Assembly: GCA_025463165.1 (NCBI GenBank)
Contig: JAOBAU010000139.1
Coordinates: forward strand, 1-38,490
Direction of reading: 5' to 3'
DNA length: 38,490 bases
Source of the DNA: Acidobacteriota bacterium
Lineage (GTDB): Bacteria > Acidobacteriota > Thermoanaerobaculia > Gp7-AA8
The notes below the pieces were generated by a model. It was not told the DNA's origin. It was given only the letters and a program-made list of their open reading frames with translations, and did not search any database. Positions 10,111-19,294 of the stretch are shown in pieces. The first letter of the stretch is position 1; each line of letters opens with the position of its first letter. The position numbers were made by a program, and so were the translations under genes.

Positions 10111-11114
10111 TTCAGGTGCCTTCCCAGAAAGTCCCACATCTCTTTGCGCGAGTCACGAGCCAGCTTCGTGTCGATGCGATTGAACTGATGTCCGCCCGGC
10201 GCGTTCTCGTAGATCTTGTACTCGAACTTCTTTCCCGCCGCTTTGAGCGCGGCGATCATGTGCTCGACCTCGAGCACGTTCACGTCTTCATCGTTCGTGT
10301 TGGTGTGGATCAGCAGCGGCGTGTTGATCTTGTCGGCGTAGTACACCGGCGATCGCCGCCGATACTCCATCACGTCACCTTCGGCCTGCTTGCCGATGAA
10401 GCCCTCGAACGTGCTGCGGTATCCCGCCGACTTGTAGCCCATCCGCTGCACCAGATCGCTGACCGGCACGCCGGCGTACGCGACCTTGTAGTCATTCGGC
10501 CAGCGAGCGATGTTCATCAGCGTCTGAAATCCGCCGTGGCTCCAGCCCATGATGCCGACTCGGCTCGCGTCGACGTTCGGCAGATTCTCGACCGCCCAGT
10601 TGCGCGCGTCGTGAACGTCGTCGACTTCCGCGCCGCCGTAATCGATCTGCTCGTACAACTCGTTGCCGTGGCCGATGCTGCCGCGGTACTCGGGACAAAC
10701 GACGATGTATCCCTGCCCGAGCGCCTCGCGGATGATGTGCGCGTACGTCGACTCGAGTCGTCCGTGTACGCCGCCGTGAATGAAGATCAGCAGCGGCGCT
10801 TTGCTCTTCAGATTTTTCGGAGAGAAGACGTAGAGCGGAATGATCAGCGGATTGCCGGCGCCCTGTCCGGTCGCGTTCTTCATCCGGATCGGTTTGCTGG
10901 TGGCGATTCGTACCTTGTCGATCTCGGCTACGTCGCCAAGTCTGAAATACCAGACGACGTCATCGACGTCGCGATCGATGTCGTCGAACGCGCGGTCCAT
11001 CGATTCATCGTGTCGTTCGAGCGCTCGCGAGGTGGCGGGCGAATCGGTGGGTGGAGTCTGTGCGAAGGTTGTGGAGGCCAGCAGAAACAGGACGAGGCAG
11101 ATGCCACTTTTCAT
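10107..11114 (-). CDS. secreted alpha/beta hydrolase / S9-type prolyl oligopeptidase family protein
   Basis: MKSGICLVLFLLASTTFAQ signal peptide from ATG at 11114; LIFIHGGVHGR; CPEYRGSIGHG; VGIMGWSHGGFQTLM; late catalytic His region PGGHQFNR. Confidence 0.88.
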   Translation of the reverse strand: MKSGICLVLFLLASTTFAQTPPTDSPATSRALERHDESMDRAFDDIDRDVDDVVWYFRLGDVAEIDKVRIATSKPIRMKNATGQGAGNPLIIPLYVFSPKNLKSKAPLLIFIHGGVHGRLESTYAHIIREALGQGYIVVCPEYRGSIGHGNELYEQIDYGGAEVDDVHDARNWAVENLPNVDASRVGIMGWSHGGFQTLMNIARWPNDYKVAYAGVPVSDLVQRMGYKSAGYRSTFEGFIGKQAEGDVMEYRRRSPVYYADKINTPLLIHTNTNDEDVNVLEVEHMIAALKAAGKKFEYKIYENAPGGHQFNRIDTKLARDSRKEMWDFLGRHLK

Positions 11115-11184
11115 GGGGAGCGATTCTAAACGTGTGGCATCCTGCTCGCGGTCCCCAACATACTTTTCGAGCAGGAGAACGCCG

Positions 11185-12090
11185 ATGCGTAAGTTCGCAC
11201 TTTGCGTAAGTCTCGCCGTCGCCGTGACGGCGAACGCGCAGTCACCCGCGATGAAGCCGTTCGAGCTGAATATGGATCGCGTGAAGGTCTCGACCTTCGG
11301 CGGGAACTTCGCGCAGACGAAGTCGTATCTCATCCCGACCTACACCATTCAGGTGTCGTCACTCGGCTCCGTCTGGGCGAAAGCCGGCCGAACGAAGGCG
11401 CACGCGAAGTACTACGTCTACGGTCTCGACAAGGCGCTCCTTCAGGGCATTTCGAAAACGCTGCAGGACGATCTCGTCACGAAAATGCGAGCCGCCGGCT
11501 ATTCAGTGCTTACGTACGAAGATGTGAAGAGCGAACCCGACGTGAGCAGCCACACTCTTCTGAAAGTCGACAGCAGATACGGCCTGCCGACAGGCGGTGG
11601 ACTGGGGATGCCGGTAACGTTCGTCATCGCCAATCCGACCGATGTTCAGGCGTTCGACAGTCCGATTCAGGGTCCGGCGTGGTGGCTGCGCGGAATCTCG
11701 AAAGCAAAGGACCTCACCGTCGTCGTTCCCGAACTGACGTTCACGACGCCGCAGATGTTTGGCGAGGCTTCGAGCACGTCGCACGCCGATTCAGCCGGGA
11801 TCTCAACCGATCCGCGAATGATCTTCGAAGGCGCAAAAATCTACGGCGGAAATCCGAAAGGCGGCCAACCGGCGATTCAGATCCAGAAGCACGGACAGCG
11901 TACGGCCGCTGACGTCGCGGGGAAAATCACGAAGGTCTCCGAGGACCGGACGACCGTCAGTCATGTCTTCGAGACAACCGCGGACGACTACGTGATGCAG
12001 CTCGATCCGACGGCATTCGGCGACGGCATCCTGCGCGTCGGCTTCGCGGTGAACGACATGATCGTCGCGGAGATTAAGAAGGAGAAGTAG
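11185..12090 (+). CDS. secreted hypothetical protein
   Basis: ATG at 11185 with AGGAG-like RBS; MRKFALCVSLAVAVTANAQSPAMKPFELNMDRVKV signal peptide. No family recognised. Confidence 0.75.
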   Translation: MRKFALCVSLAVAVTANAQSPAMKPFELNMDRVKVSTFGGNFAQTKSYLIPTYTIQVSSLGSVWAKAGRTKAHAKYYVYGLDKALLQGISKTLQDDLVTKMRAAGYSVLTYEDVKSEPDVSSHTLLKVDSRYGLPTGGGLGMPVTFVIANPTDVQAFDSPIQGPAWWLRGISKAKDLTVVVPELTFTTPQMFGEASSTSHADSAGISTDPRMIFEGAKIYGGNPKGGQPAIQIQKHGQRTAADVAGKITKVSEDRTTVSHVFETTADDYVMQLDPTAFGDGILRVGFAVNDMIVAEIKKEK

Positions 12091-13582
12091 GGGAGATCGC
12101 TCGGCGCCGTTCGACGCTGCCGATTCCTGCGATTGCCGCCAGTGCCGCGAGCGCTGCGCTGATGACGACAGCGACGCGGAACGCGTGCACGAACGAGAGC
12201 TGCACCGCTTCGTGAACCATGTGCGCGTTGGCGCCCGGTGGCGCTTCCGCGGCGGCGAGACGAAGGCTCTGCGCGTTCATTGCGCGGCGGAGCGTTGCGG
12301 GAGCGTGCGCGGCTGCGAGTCGCTCGTCGAGGTCGCGCGAGAAAACGAAGACGGCGAGCGCGCCAAGGATGGCGATAGCGAGCAGTCCCGCGGTGCGCGC
12401 CACCGCGTTGTTGATGCCGGATGCCGCGCCGGCGTGACGCTCGTCATCAATCGACGTCATGACGGTCGTCGTTAACGGCGCGACGGTGATGGCCATCCCG
12501 AAGCCAAGCACGAACACCGCCGGGAAGAAGGTCGACCAGTACGAGCCGCCGACGCCCGGCAGCGCCATCAGCGTGAACCCGATCGCGACGACGAGCGGTC
12601 CCGTGATGAGCAGCGGCCGCGCGCCGACGCGATCCGCGAGTGCGCCGGTCCATCGCGACATCAGCGACATCGTTGCGACGAACGGCAGGAACGCGGCGCC
12701 CGCCTGCGCCGGGGAGTAACCCTGCACCTGAATCAAATTGAACGGCAGCAGAAACGTCGCCGCCGAAGTGGCCGCATACAACAGCAGCGTGAGGACGTTC
12801 GCCGCCGTGAACGCACGTGAACGAAAGAGCGCGAACGGAACGATCGGATCGCTGGCACGCCGCTCGATCGGAACGAATGCGATCAGCGCCGCGACGCCGG
12901 CGATCGATGCAGCGGCAACCGGAATCGAAGTCCAGCCGCGAGCAGGCGCCTCGATGAACGCGAAGACGACACCGCCGAGGCCGAGCGTGACGAGCAGCGT
13001 ACCGAGCCAGTCGATTGCGCCCGCGCGTTCGCCGGCATCGCGCGGCACATGCCGTCGCACGATCCACAACACGACGATCGCGATCGGCGCATTGATGAGA
13101 AACACCGCACGCCACGAGATCGCCTGCACGAGCGCACCGCCGAGCAGCGGTCCCGCGATGACCGACAGCGACGTGAGCGCCGACCAGGTCCCGATCGCAC
13201 GACCGCGCTCCTCCCGCGAAAACGTCGCCGCAATGATCGCCAGACTTCCCGGTACGAGCAGCGCCGCCCCGCCACCCTGCAGCGCGCGCGCCGCGATCAG
13301 CTGCGCCGTCGTCTGCGCCGCACCACAACAAATCGACGCCGCCGCAAAGATCGCAACGCCGACCGCGAAGACGCGCACACGCCCAAGGCGATCACCAAGC
13401 GATCCTCCCGCGAGGATCAGCGCCGACACCACCAGCAGGTACGCATCCGCAATCCACTGCACCTGGGCGGTGGTCGCGCCGAGGTCGCGCTGCACGACGG
13501 GCAGCGCGACGTTGACGACCGTCGTGTCGATGAACGCCATCGACGAGCCGAGGACCGTGGCGGCGAGGACCCAGCGTTTCAT
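12074..13582 (-). CDS. MFS transporter, DHA2 family (EmrB/QacA-like)
   Basis: MKRWVLAATVLGSSMAFIDTTVVNVALPVVQRDLGATTAQVQWIADAYLL is the classic DHA2 N-terminus; multiple TM segments follow. Its 3' end overlaps the convergent + strand CDS by 17 nt. Confidence 0.93.
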   Translation of the reverse strand: MKRWVLAATVLGSSMAFIDTTVVNVALPVVQRDLGATTAQVQWIADAYLLVVSALILAGGSLGDRLGRVRVFAVGVAIFAAASICCGAAQTTAQLIAARALQGGGAALLVPGSLAIIAATFSREERGRAIGTWSALTSLSVIAGPLLGGALVQAISWRAVFLINAPIAIVVLWIVRRHVPRDAGERAGAIDWLGTLLVTLGLGGVVFAFIEAPARGWTSIPVAAASIAGVAALIAFVPIERRASDPIVPFALFRSRAFTAANVLTLLLYAATSAATFLLPFNLIQVQGYSPAQAGAAFLPFVATMSLMSRWTGALADRVGARPLLITGPLVVAIGFTLMALPGVGGSYWSTFFPAVFVLGFGMAITVAPLTTTVMTSIDDERHAGAASGINNAVARTAGLLAIAILGALAVFVFSRDLDERLAAAHAPATLRRAMNAQSLRLAAAEAPPGANAHMVHEAVQLSFVHAFRVAVVISAALAALAAIAGIGSVERRRAISPTSPS

Positions 13583-13790
13583 GAGTGGGAGTATGAGCGT
13601 TCCTCGCGGGCAGCGCTCGAGCGAGCGGCAGAACTCCCGGATGAGCGCCGCCGAGTTGCCGCGTGCCGACGGAGTCCGTGGACAGCAACCGACCGGCGAG
13701 CTCCTGGCGGCTCTCCGGTATTTCGCAGCCGGCAGCATCGGAGCAGGACTGGCGTCGCGCCCGTTCCAGTGCCCGTGACCGCAGCACCTC

Positions 13791-14255
13791 GACGAATGCT
13801 TTGTCACGGTTGCACACCGTGCGCCGAGCGTTGAAGGGCTGTCAGGGGAAAGCGTTGCAGCGTATCGCGCCGCCTATCGCCAGTTCCGTCGGTACCTCAT
13901 CGAGTCGCGAGGAGAACGGTTGTTTCTCGACGGTCAGGTCGACCTTCAGCGCCGGTGAATACCTGCTGGCGTGCGCTTCATGCGCCTCTGGCGCGCATCG
14001 CGCGGGAACAGGGGATGCTCGATCCCACGCGGTTCGTCACGACGCCGAAGCCGGGAAAGACGCTCCCGCATTTTCTCACCCGTCAAGCACTGGAAGCGGT
14101 GTTTCGGTTCGCGCGCACCTATGGCGGGGCGGCGAGTTTGAACGCGTCCGCAACGTTGCGCTTCTGGCCATCATGGCGCTCGCGGGCTGCCGCCTTGGCG
14201 AGGTGCTACGGCTCGAGGTGGATGATGTCGATTGTGCGGCGGTGGGCAATCCTGG
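13791..14255 (+). pseudogene. frameshifted tyrosine recombinase / integrase remnant
   Basis: Integrase-like segments in three frames: LSGESVAAYRAAYRQFRRYLIESRGERLFLDGQ (core-binding-like, stop at 13956), ARIAREQGMLDPTRFVTTPKPGKTLPHFLTRQALEAVFRFA, and RNVALLAIMALAGCRLGEVLRLEVDDVD (first catalytic box). No downstream HxxR...Y box found. Confidence 0.8.
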
Positions 14256-14269
14256 CGATCAGATCCGGC

Positions 14270-14900
14270 ATGCTCGGCAACGTCCTCTACGACCGAGACG
14301 ATCTCACGGGAGGCCGGCGCGCCTGCGAATTGGCTGAAAAACTCTTCCGCGGTTTACGCGACGCGGATGGGCTTGCTGTCGCGCTCAACAACCTTGCGAA
14401 CCTCGCGCTGGAGGAGCGCAAGTGGAGTAGAGCGGACCATCTCCTGAAACGCGCACGTCATTACGCGCAACTCGCGAATAGCACCAGCGTTGTGTCCGTG
14501 ATCCGGGGGACCCAGGCTGAATCGATTTATCGACGTGCGGTCGAGCGCAAACGGAGCGGCCGACCGCTGAGCGCGATTCATGAGCAACTGCGTGAAGCGG
14601 ACGAGCATCTGGCGGAGGCCGCCGCGAAGGAACGGCGGCCTCGCGCACGAGCGCATCTCATGACGCAGCGAGCCCTCCTCACGGCGATCATGCATGGCGT
14701 TGAACCGGCGCTTCGCGAACTCGCGTCGGCTGCGCAAGGCAATCGTTCTTTCTGACCGGGCGAGTGGAAGCGCGCGTTAGCGGCGGCCCGAGCCGCTCTG
14801 CGCGTCGCACAACGAGTGAACTATTTTGCGGGTGTCACTCGGGCACGACACTTCATAAAGACGGCCACGCTGGCTGAGGTGTCGCGCAACGGCGGGCAAG
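14270..14900 (+). pseudogene. TPR-repeat protein fragment
   Basis: GNVLYDRDDLTGGRRACELAEKLFRGLRDADGLAVALNNLANLALEERKWSRADHLLKRARHYAQLAN..., fused by accident to the integrase remnant in ORF 13955-14755. A further TPR-like stretch RAALRVAQRVNYFAGVTRARHFI follows after the stop. Confidence 0.6.
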
Positions 14901-14903
14901 TTA

Positions 14904-15251
14904 ACGAAGCATCTCACCGACTACAGTTCCGCAACTCTGCTCCGGCTTTCCCAGGACCTGCTGCTCAGCGCCAACCAGTGTCGTCCTGGCAACGCGAAGA
15001 TCGCAAGTGTTGACGCGCGAGCTGTCGATTTGCGCCGCGCCTACTGGTGGACGCCCATTGAGTTGCCGCCATGCATTCACTGTACTGAGGCTCAATGAAC
15101 GACTTCCTTGATTACCCGTCGTTCCCGGCACCAAGTCACTGTTGAATCCATCACGATTCAGATCACGACCCGCCGTCGCACTCCAGGGAAGGTTCGATTG
15201 ATATCTCCATACACCGCCTGCAATGATGTGCGAGGGTAGAAGGAGATCCCA
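14904..15251 (-). pseudogene. 3' fragment of a TonB-dependent receptor gene
   Basis: Minus-strand LLLPSHIIAGGVWRYQSNLPWSATAGRDLNRDGFNSDLVPGTTGNQGSRSLSLSTVNAWRQLNGRPPVGAAQIDSSRVNTCDLRVART resembles the last strands of Oar-like receptors. No plug or barrel body present. Confidence 0.65.
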
Positions 15252-15411
15252 CTTCCTGCAAACGCGTGGTGTTATAGCGCAAGCACTTGTTTCCGTTAAT
15301 GCCGGAGGCGGTGGCGGTCCCGTTCTATTGCACGTAGTGGCCGCACTCGGCAGTTGGGAGTGAATGCGCGCAATGGCATTCGTGAATCGCCGAGGGCGAG
15401 AGAAAGCACCC

Positions 15412-18078
15412 CTACGGCCTCTCTTGCTCAGAACCGTCGATGACTGCGTTGACAAATTCAGCGGACGCACGGAGTTGTCCGTGCGGCGTCTCCTGTATGA
15501 CATTAACGCGGTGCACGCCGCCGGCGACCGTTGCCGGAAGTGCTACATCCGCTCTCACGCCTCGCTGATCGGCCCGGACGTTCGCCTCAATCGCCCTTCC
15601 GTCGATGAAGATGCGGAGGTTGTCAGATGTGAATCCCATCGCCTGGAGATGAACCAGATGATCACGCCCAAGGACCGGCACGCCGGTCGTTGCGAGCTCC
15701 GTCCACAGCAGGAGGACAGGGGCATTGGGCACGGGATGATCGCCAATCCGGCCGGGCTTCCATGGTTCGTGGAAAACGCCGCAAGGGGGCTTGCAGTGCG
15801 GCTCCCGCGGCCGCACCTTCTTCTGCACCCGGTCGATCTTCCAAAGCCCGCGACCATACGTCGAGACGTACAAGGGCCATTCGGTGCTTTTGAAAAAAAA
15901 TCCGGTGACATACAGCGCGGACTCGCTATCGGGAACCTTGAACCAGCTCGCTGCATGATCCAACGACAGGAACACGCCGGCATCGCGCGTACCGACCGCG
16001 ATGCGATTCGAGTTGTCCGGATCAAACGCTATGTGCGTCACCTGACAGTGCCACGGATCGAGGTACATCAGCAGCCGGCCGTCCTCGGTCACCGCCTTCG
16101 TCAGCCCCTGGTCGGTTGCCCAGCTCTTGCCGCCGTCAGTCGTGACTTTGATTACGCCGTTGTTTCCGTCCGGAGCGATGATGAACAACGGATCGTGCGG
16201 GTCGACCGCAAACACGGCGTGCCAGTCGAACTCTGTCGCACGACCGGCGAGGCTGCCATCGTCCGGGAGTGTGATCAAGTCACTGCCCGAGAGGGTGCGG
16301 ACACCCGGCCCGAGAGCATCGGGGAGAAAGATCAGTCCAATGCGCTGCCGTCCGTCAGGTGTATTTGCGCCGAGAAACGGCAGGTAGACCGACACACCGC
16401 TCCTCGCGACGGACGCCTGAAACACTCCGCCGATCTGCAACGGCACCTCGGCACGCCTGCGCCAATGGAGGCCGTCGTCCGTTGAAACGAGAATTTCCGC
16501 GACGCCGGAAGGAGACTTTGCCGGGCTCCTGTAGCGGACCCAGTTACCGGGCGACACCGGAAAGGCCTCCGCACCGCCCGCGAGCGTGCCGCCATCGACG
16601 GCGTCGTCCGGCACCCGACGTTGCGCCGCAAGGATCGCGTCGCTGAACTTGGCGCTGTCTGACCTGACGGGGCAGCCTACTTGTCCGTAGGCGACCGTGA
16701 CGTCACGATTTTCGATCGTTCGCGGACGAACGCGAACGTGGAAGCCGTCGTAGCAGTCACTCGCCGGCCAACTGTCGCCCTCATTGCGCGACGCCCAAAT
16801 TCCATTATCCTGCGTCGTGTAGTAGAGCGCCGTCTCGGCATCCGCGCCGCTCTCGGAAGTGGAAGTCGTGCCGGCGAGATCAGTGATCTGGTACGAATTC
16901 AGGCCGCTGCCGTCCGTCGCAGCAAGAGTCCAGGACGTGGCGGCCGGATTCGTCGGGCGGAACACGCCGCCGTCGCTCCCGTACAGCACCGGGAGCGCCT
17001 CGCGGTCGAGACCGAGATAGCCGGTGTCCTCATGCAGTCCCTGACCGCGGTCATAGGCGTGCCAATCGCTCGGTTTGGTAGCGCGAATTTCCGCGTTGCC
17101 GGTGCGCGTGGCGCGCTGCAACCGGACGCCGGCACCGTACCAGATGTCGATCGCTCCCGGCTTACCGGCCGCGCGCGAGACGCGCACGAAAGGTCCGCGC
17201 TCCGAGCCGCCGGGCAGGCTAAGCGTCGTCCAGCGTCCCGTCGAGACGTCGTACTGCACCATCGTCTTGTAGTCCATGAGGATGAACACCTGGTCCGCAT
17301 CGAGCGGCGATGCGTCGATCATCTTGAAACTGTTGCCACGGTCGCTGCCGAAGTCGAACGGTCCGACGCGGATCATCGTCCATGCCGCGCGACCGGCGTT
17401 TTTCAGAAAAACGCCGTGGCGCGACGTGGCGATCGCGCGATCGCCGGGAAGCGCCAGCACCGACCACGCTGTGTCCTGCATCCTGTCGCCGTCGACGGCC
17501 GAGCCGGGGTCGAGCACGGCATGGAGCCACGTCGCGCCGTTGTCGTCACTCACGGCCACACCGTAGTCCGTGCCAGCGTAGACACGCCCGGCGGTGTCTT
17601 TAGCGAAGCTGATCCCCGTGCCGCTGATCCGCTTGGGAATGCGCTCGCTCTCCGGAGGGACGCTCTTCGCGGGGTGCGACCACGAGTTTCCGCCGTCGTT
17701 GCTTACCCAGATTCCGCCGCCGTTCACAGAGCGGTTGTCGCTCGCCACCGTTGCTATGACGGTCTGGCCGTCAGGCGCAAACGCCACGTCTCGCGACGCC
17801 ACGGCGAGCAGGCCGTCGAGATGGAACCACTTCTTCCCGCCGTCGAGCGTTTTCCACAACCCGCCGAACTGACATGAAATGATGATTTCGTCACGATTCC
17901 GCGGGCTCACGGCGATGGAGTGGACGCGACCACCGTCGAGCGGCATTGCGCCCACGCGGCCAATGGGTTGCGGCGGAAATTCCACAATCTGCAGATCCGG
18001 CGGCCTGCAGGAGACGGTGAGAAGCGCAGCGACGAGGAAAAGAAACAATGACGGGCGGCTGGATTTTCGAGGCGTCAT
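15412..18078 (-). CDS. BNR/sialidase-like beta-propeller lipoprotein
   Basis: MTPRKSSRPSLFLFLVAALLTVSCRPP lipoprotein signal from ATG 18078; repeated GGLWKTLDGGKKWF, GGIWVSNDGGNSWS, VSDDNGATW, VSTDDGLHWRR, KVTTDGGKSWA (Asp-box repeats). Confidence 0.85.
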   Translation of the reverse strand: MTPRKSSRPSLFLFLVAALLTVSCRPPDLQIVEFPPQPIGRVGAMPLDGGRVHSIAVSPRNRDEIIISCQFGGLWKTLDGGKKWFHLDGLLAVASRDVAFAPDGQTVIATVASDNRSVNGGGIWVSNDGGNSWSHPAKSVPPESERIPKRISGTGISFAKDTAGRVYAGTDYGVAVSDDNGATWLHAVLDPGSAVDGDRMQDTAWSVLALPGDRAIATSRHGVFLKNAGRAAWTMIRVGPFDFGSDRGNSFKMIDASPLDADQVFILMDYKTMVQYDVSTGRWTTLSLPGGSERGPFVRVSRAAGKPGAIDIWYGAGVRLQRATRTGNAEIRATKPSDWHAYDRGQGLHEDTGYLGLDREALPVLYGSDGGVFRPTNPAATSWTLAATDGSGLNSYQITDLAGTTSTSESGADAETALYYTTQDNGIWASRNEGDSWPASDCYDGFHVRVRPRTIENRDVTVAYGQVGCPVRSDSAKFSDAILAAQRRVPDDAVDGGTLAGGAEAFPVSPGNWVRYRSPAKSPSGVAEILVSTDDGLHWRRRAEVPLQIGGVFQASVARSGVSVYLPFLGANTPDGRQRIGLIFLPDALGPGVRTLSGSDLITLPDDGSLAGRATEFDWHAVFAVDPHDPLFIIAPDGNNGVIKVTTDGGKSWATDQGLTKAVTEDGRLLMYLDPWHCQVTHIAFDPDNSNRIAVGTRDAGVFLSLDHAASWFKVPDSESALYVTGFFFKSTEWPLYVSTYGRGLWKIDRVQKKVRPREPHCKPPCGVFHEPWKPGRIGDHPVPNAPVLLLWTELATTGVPVLGRDHLVHLQAMGFTSDNLRIFIDGRAIEANVRADQRGVRADVALPATVAGGVHRVNVIQETPHGQLRASAEFVNAVIDGSEQERP

Positions 18079-18156
18079 GATTGACGGCGACGGTAAGGAG
18101 TTTTCCGTTTCAATGGGGATGCGGATTGATGCGTCCGAACCGGCCGTCGTAGCGGA

Positions 18157-18262
18157 GTCGCCCCTGCGAACCACGAACGGGTGGTCGTGCATGAATTCGG
18201 TCATGCGCTCGGCTTCATTCACGAGCACCACCCCCCAGGAATCCGAGCGAAAAGATCAGAAC
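18157..18262 (+). pseudogene. remnant of a metzincin-type zinc metallopeptidase
   Basis: In-frame + strand peptide SGVAPANHERVVVHEFGHALGFIHEHHPPGIRAKRSERR contains the full HExxHxxGxxH motif (HEFGHALGFIHE at 18190-18225). The same frame has a TGA shortly upstream, and no complete gene was found. Confidence 0.6.
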
Positions 18263-18503
18263 GCCGAAGCAGCGATGCCACATGGTGTCTCCCTGGCGAT
18301 GCGCGTCTTCTTATATGAGGGACGTGAGCGCTCTTTTTCTTACCTTTTCTGGCACACCCTCCTCTCTTGTGAACGCCTCGCGCAGGCCGGCGTCACCGGG
18401 GCTCCTCAATGATGACGCTATGTGTCCACCCGGAAACCGATCTGCGAGCCGATATTCGTCACGTCGACGCCCGAACCCGAACATCGTCCACTGGATCGAG
18501 TGC

Positions 18504-18767
18504 GTGAAGACGGAGGACGATCGCGACGCGGAAAGGCCGGTGCCGCTCGAAAGCTTTCTGCCGCTCGTGCACGCCGCCGCGTATCTCGGAGTGAAGCGTG
18601 CCACGCTGTACGCGTGGAGTGCGTATCTCGAAAGCGTTGAGAAGCGCGGATCGCGCCGAGAGGTGGTCCGCCCCGGAGATGTTCCGCGCTGTCGTCGGTT
18701 ACATGAAGGTCCGTCGTGCGGGAGGCCCGCGCAGTCCGCGGCGGCGGGCCGCGCGCCTGCTCCGTGA
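18504..18767 (+). pseudogene. HTH (excisionase/MerR-like) protein, probably decayed
   Basis: VPLESFLPLVHAAAYLGVKRATLYAWSAYLESVEKRGSRREVVRPGDV resembles a small HTH_17 domain. A second frame (VVGYMKVRRAGGPRSPRRRAARLLRDLGRRGKKR) looks like the continuation, suggesting a frameshift. Confidence 0.4.
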
Positions 18768-18882
18768 TCTCGGACGCCGCGGCAAGAAGCGGTGATGTGT
18801 TAGGTGCGGTGCTACGTGGACGCGGTCGAAATATCTAACACCGCGCTGAATTCAGTCGAATCAGAACCGCGAGCAAAACACG

Positions 18883-18909
18883 AAGAGCCGCGGGGGAACC
18901 GCGGCTCTT
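18883..18909 (-). terminator. hairpin, probably the pre-integration terminator of the tRNA-fMet transcript
   Basis: Perfect 11-bp stem AAGAGCCGCGG/CCGCGGCTCTT with 5-nt loop, 20 nt past the 3' tRNA copy in the minus direction; on the minus strand it is followed by CGTGTTTTGC. Confidence 0.6.
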
Positions 18910-18929
18910 CAGTTGTTGGCATTGCTTGC

Positions 18930-18968
18930 GGGGCGGGATTTGAACCCGCGACCTTTGGGTTATGAGCC
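18930..18968 (-). repeat. att-like direct repeat: duplicated 3' part of tRNA-fMet
   Basis: GGGGCGGGATTTGAACCCGCGACCTTTGGGTTATGAGCC is identical to 28331-28369. Weaker similarity continues through the tRNA 3' end (TGCTTGCGGGG vs TGGTTGCGGGGG). Confidence 0.88.
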
Positions 18969-18977
18969 GGCTTGTTA

Positions 18978-19110
18978 GTGGCAACCAGGCGCCGCTCGAC
19001 GAGAGCCAGGGCAAATAAAAGAAGTAAGTTAGGTCTACGATGTCTTTCTCCGATTTTCGCCGAGTTTCGCCTGTTGTGGGGCAGCTTATTAGTGGCAAAA
19101 CCGGTGGCAA
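18978..19110 (+). repeat. GTGGCAA motif cluster near the left island end
   Basis: GTGGCAA at 18978-18984, 19092-19098 and 19104-19110, two inside TTAGTGGCAA. A further copy lies near the right end (28262-28268). Confidence 0.45.
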
Positions 19111-19294
19111 ATTTCAGTAGTTGACCGTTTGGGCGTTTTTAAGCGATTGCGACTTTTATTTCCGCCGAAACACCTCGAGAGACGCTTCAGGAGTGCCCTT
19201 GTCGCAGTCCAGAAAACCGAAGACCTCATGAGTCTCATGATTCGCGTGTGATGGCACAATCGCGCGCGATAGAGCAACCGCGCATGGTGCACCG

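Noticed and set aside
13583-13790. Another tRNA 3' copy marking the outer end of an older tandem island
   Set aside because: No GATTTGAACC-like T-arm sequence found there by eye.
15364-16485. 373-aa + strand ORF opposite the BNR lipoprotein
   Set aside because: Shadow ORF; the minus strand has clear Asp-box repeats and a lipobox.
18930-18968. Second tRNA-Met gene
   Set aside because: Only the 3' part is present; no 5' acceptor or D-arm. It is an att duplication, not a functional tRNA.
18969-19294. Integrase C-terminal fragment at the left island end
   Set aside because: Looked in both strands for HxxR/Tyr box peptides; minus-strand peptides such as NRLKTPKRSTTEICHRFCH gave no convincing match.
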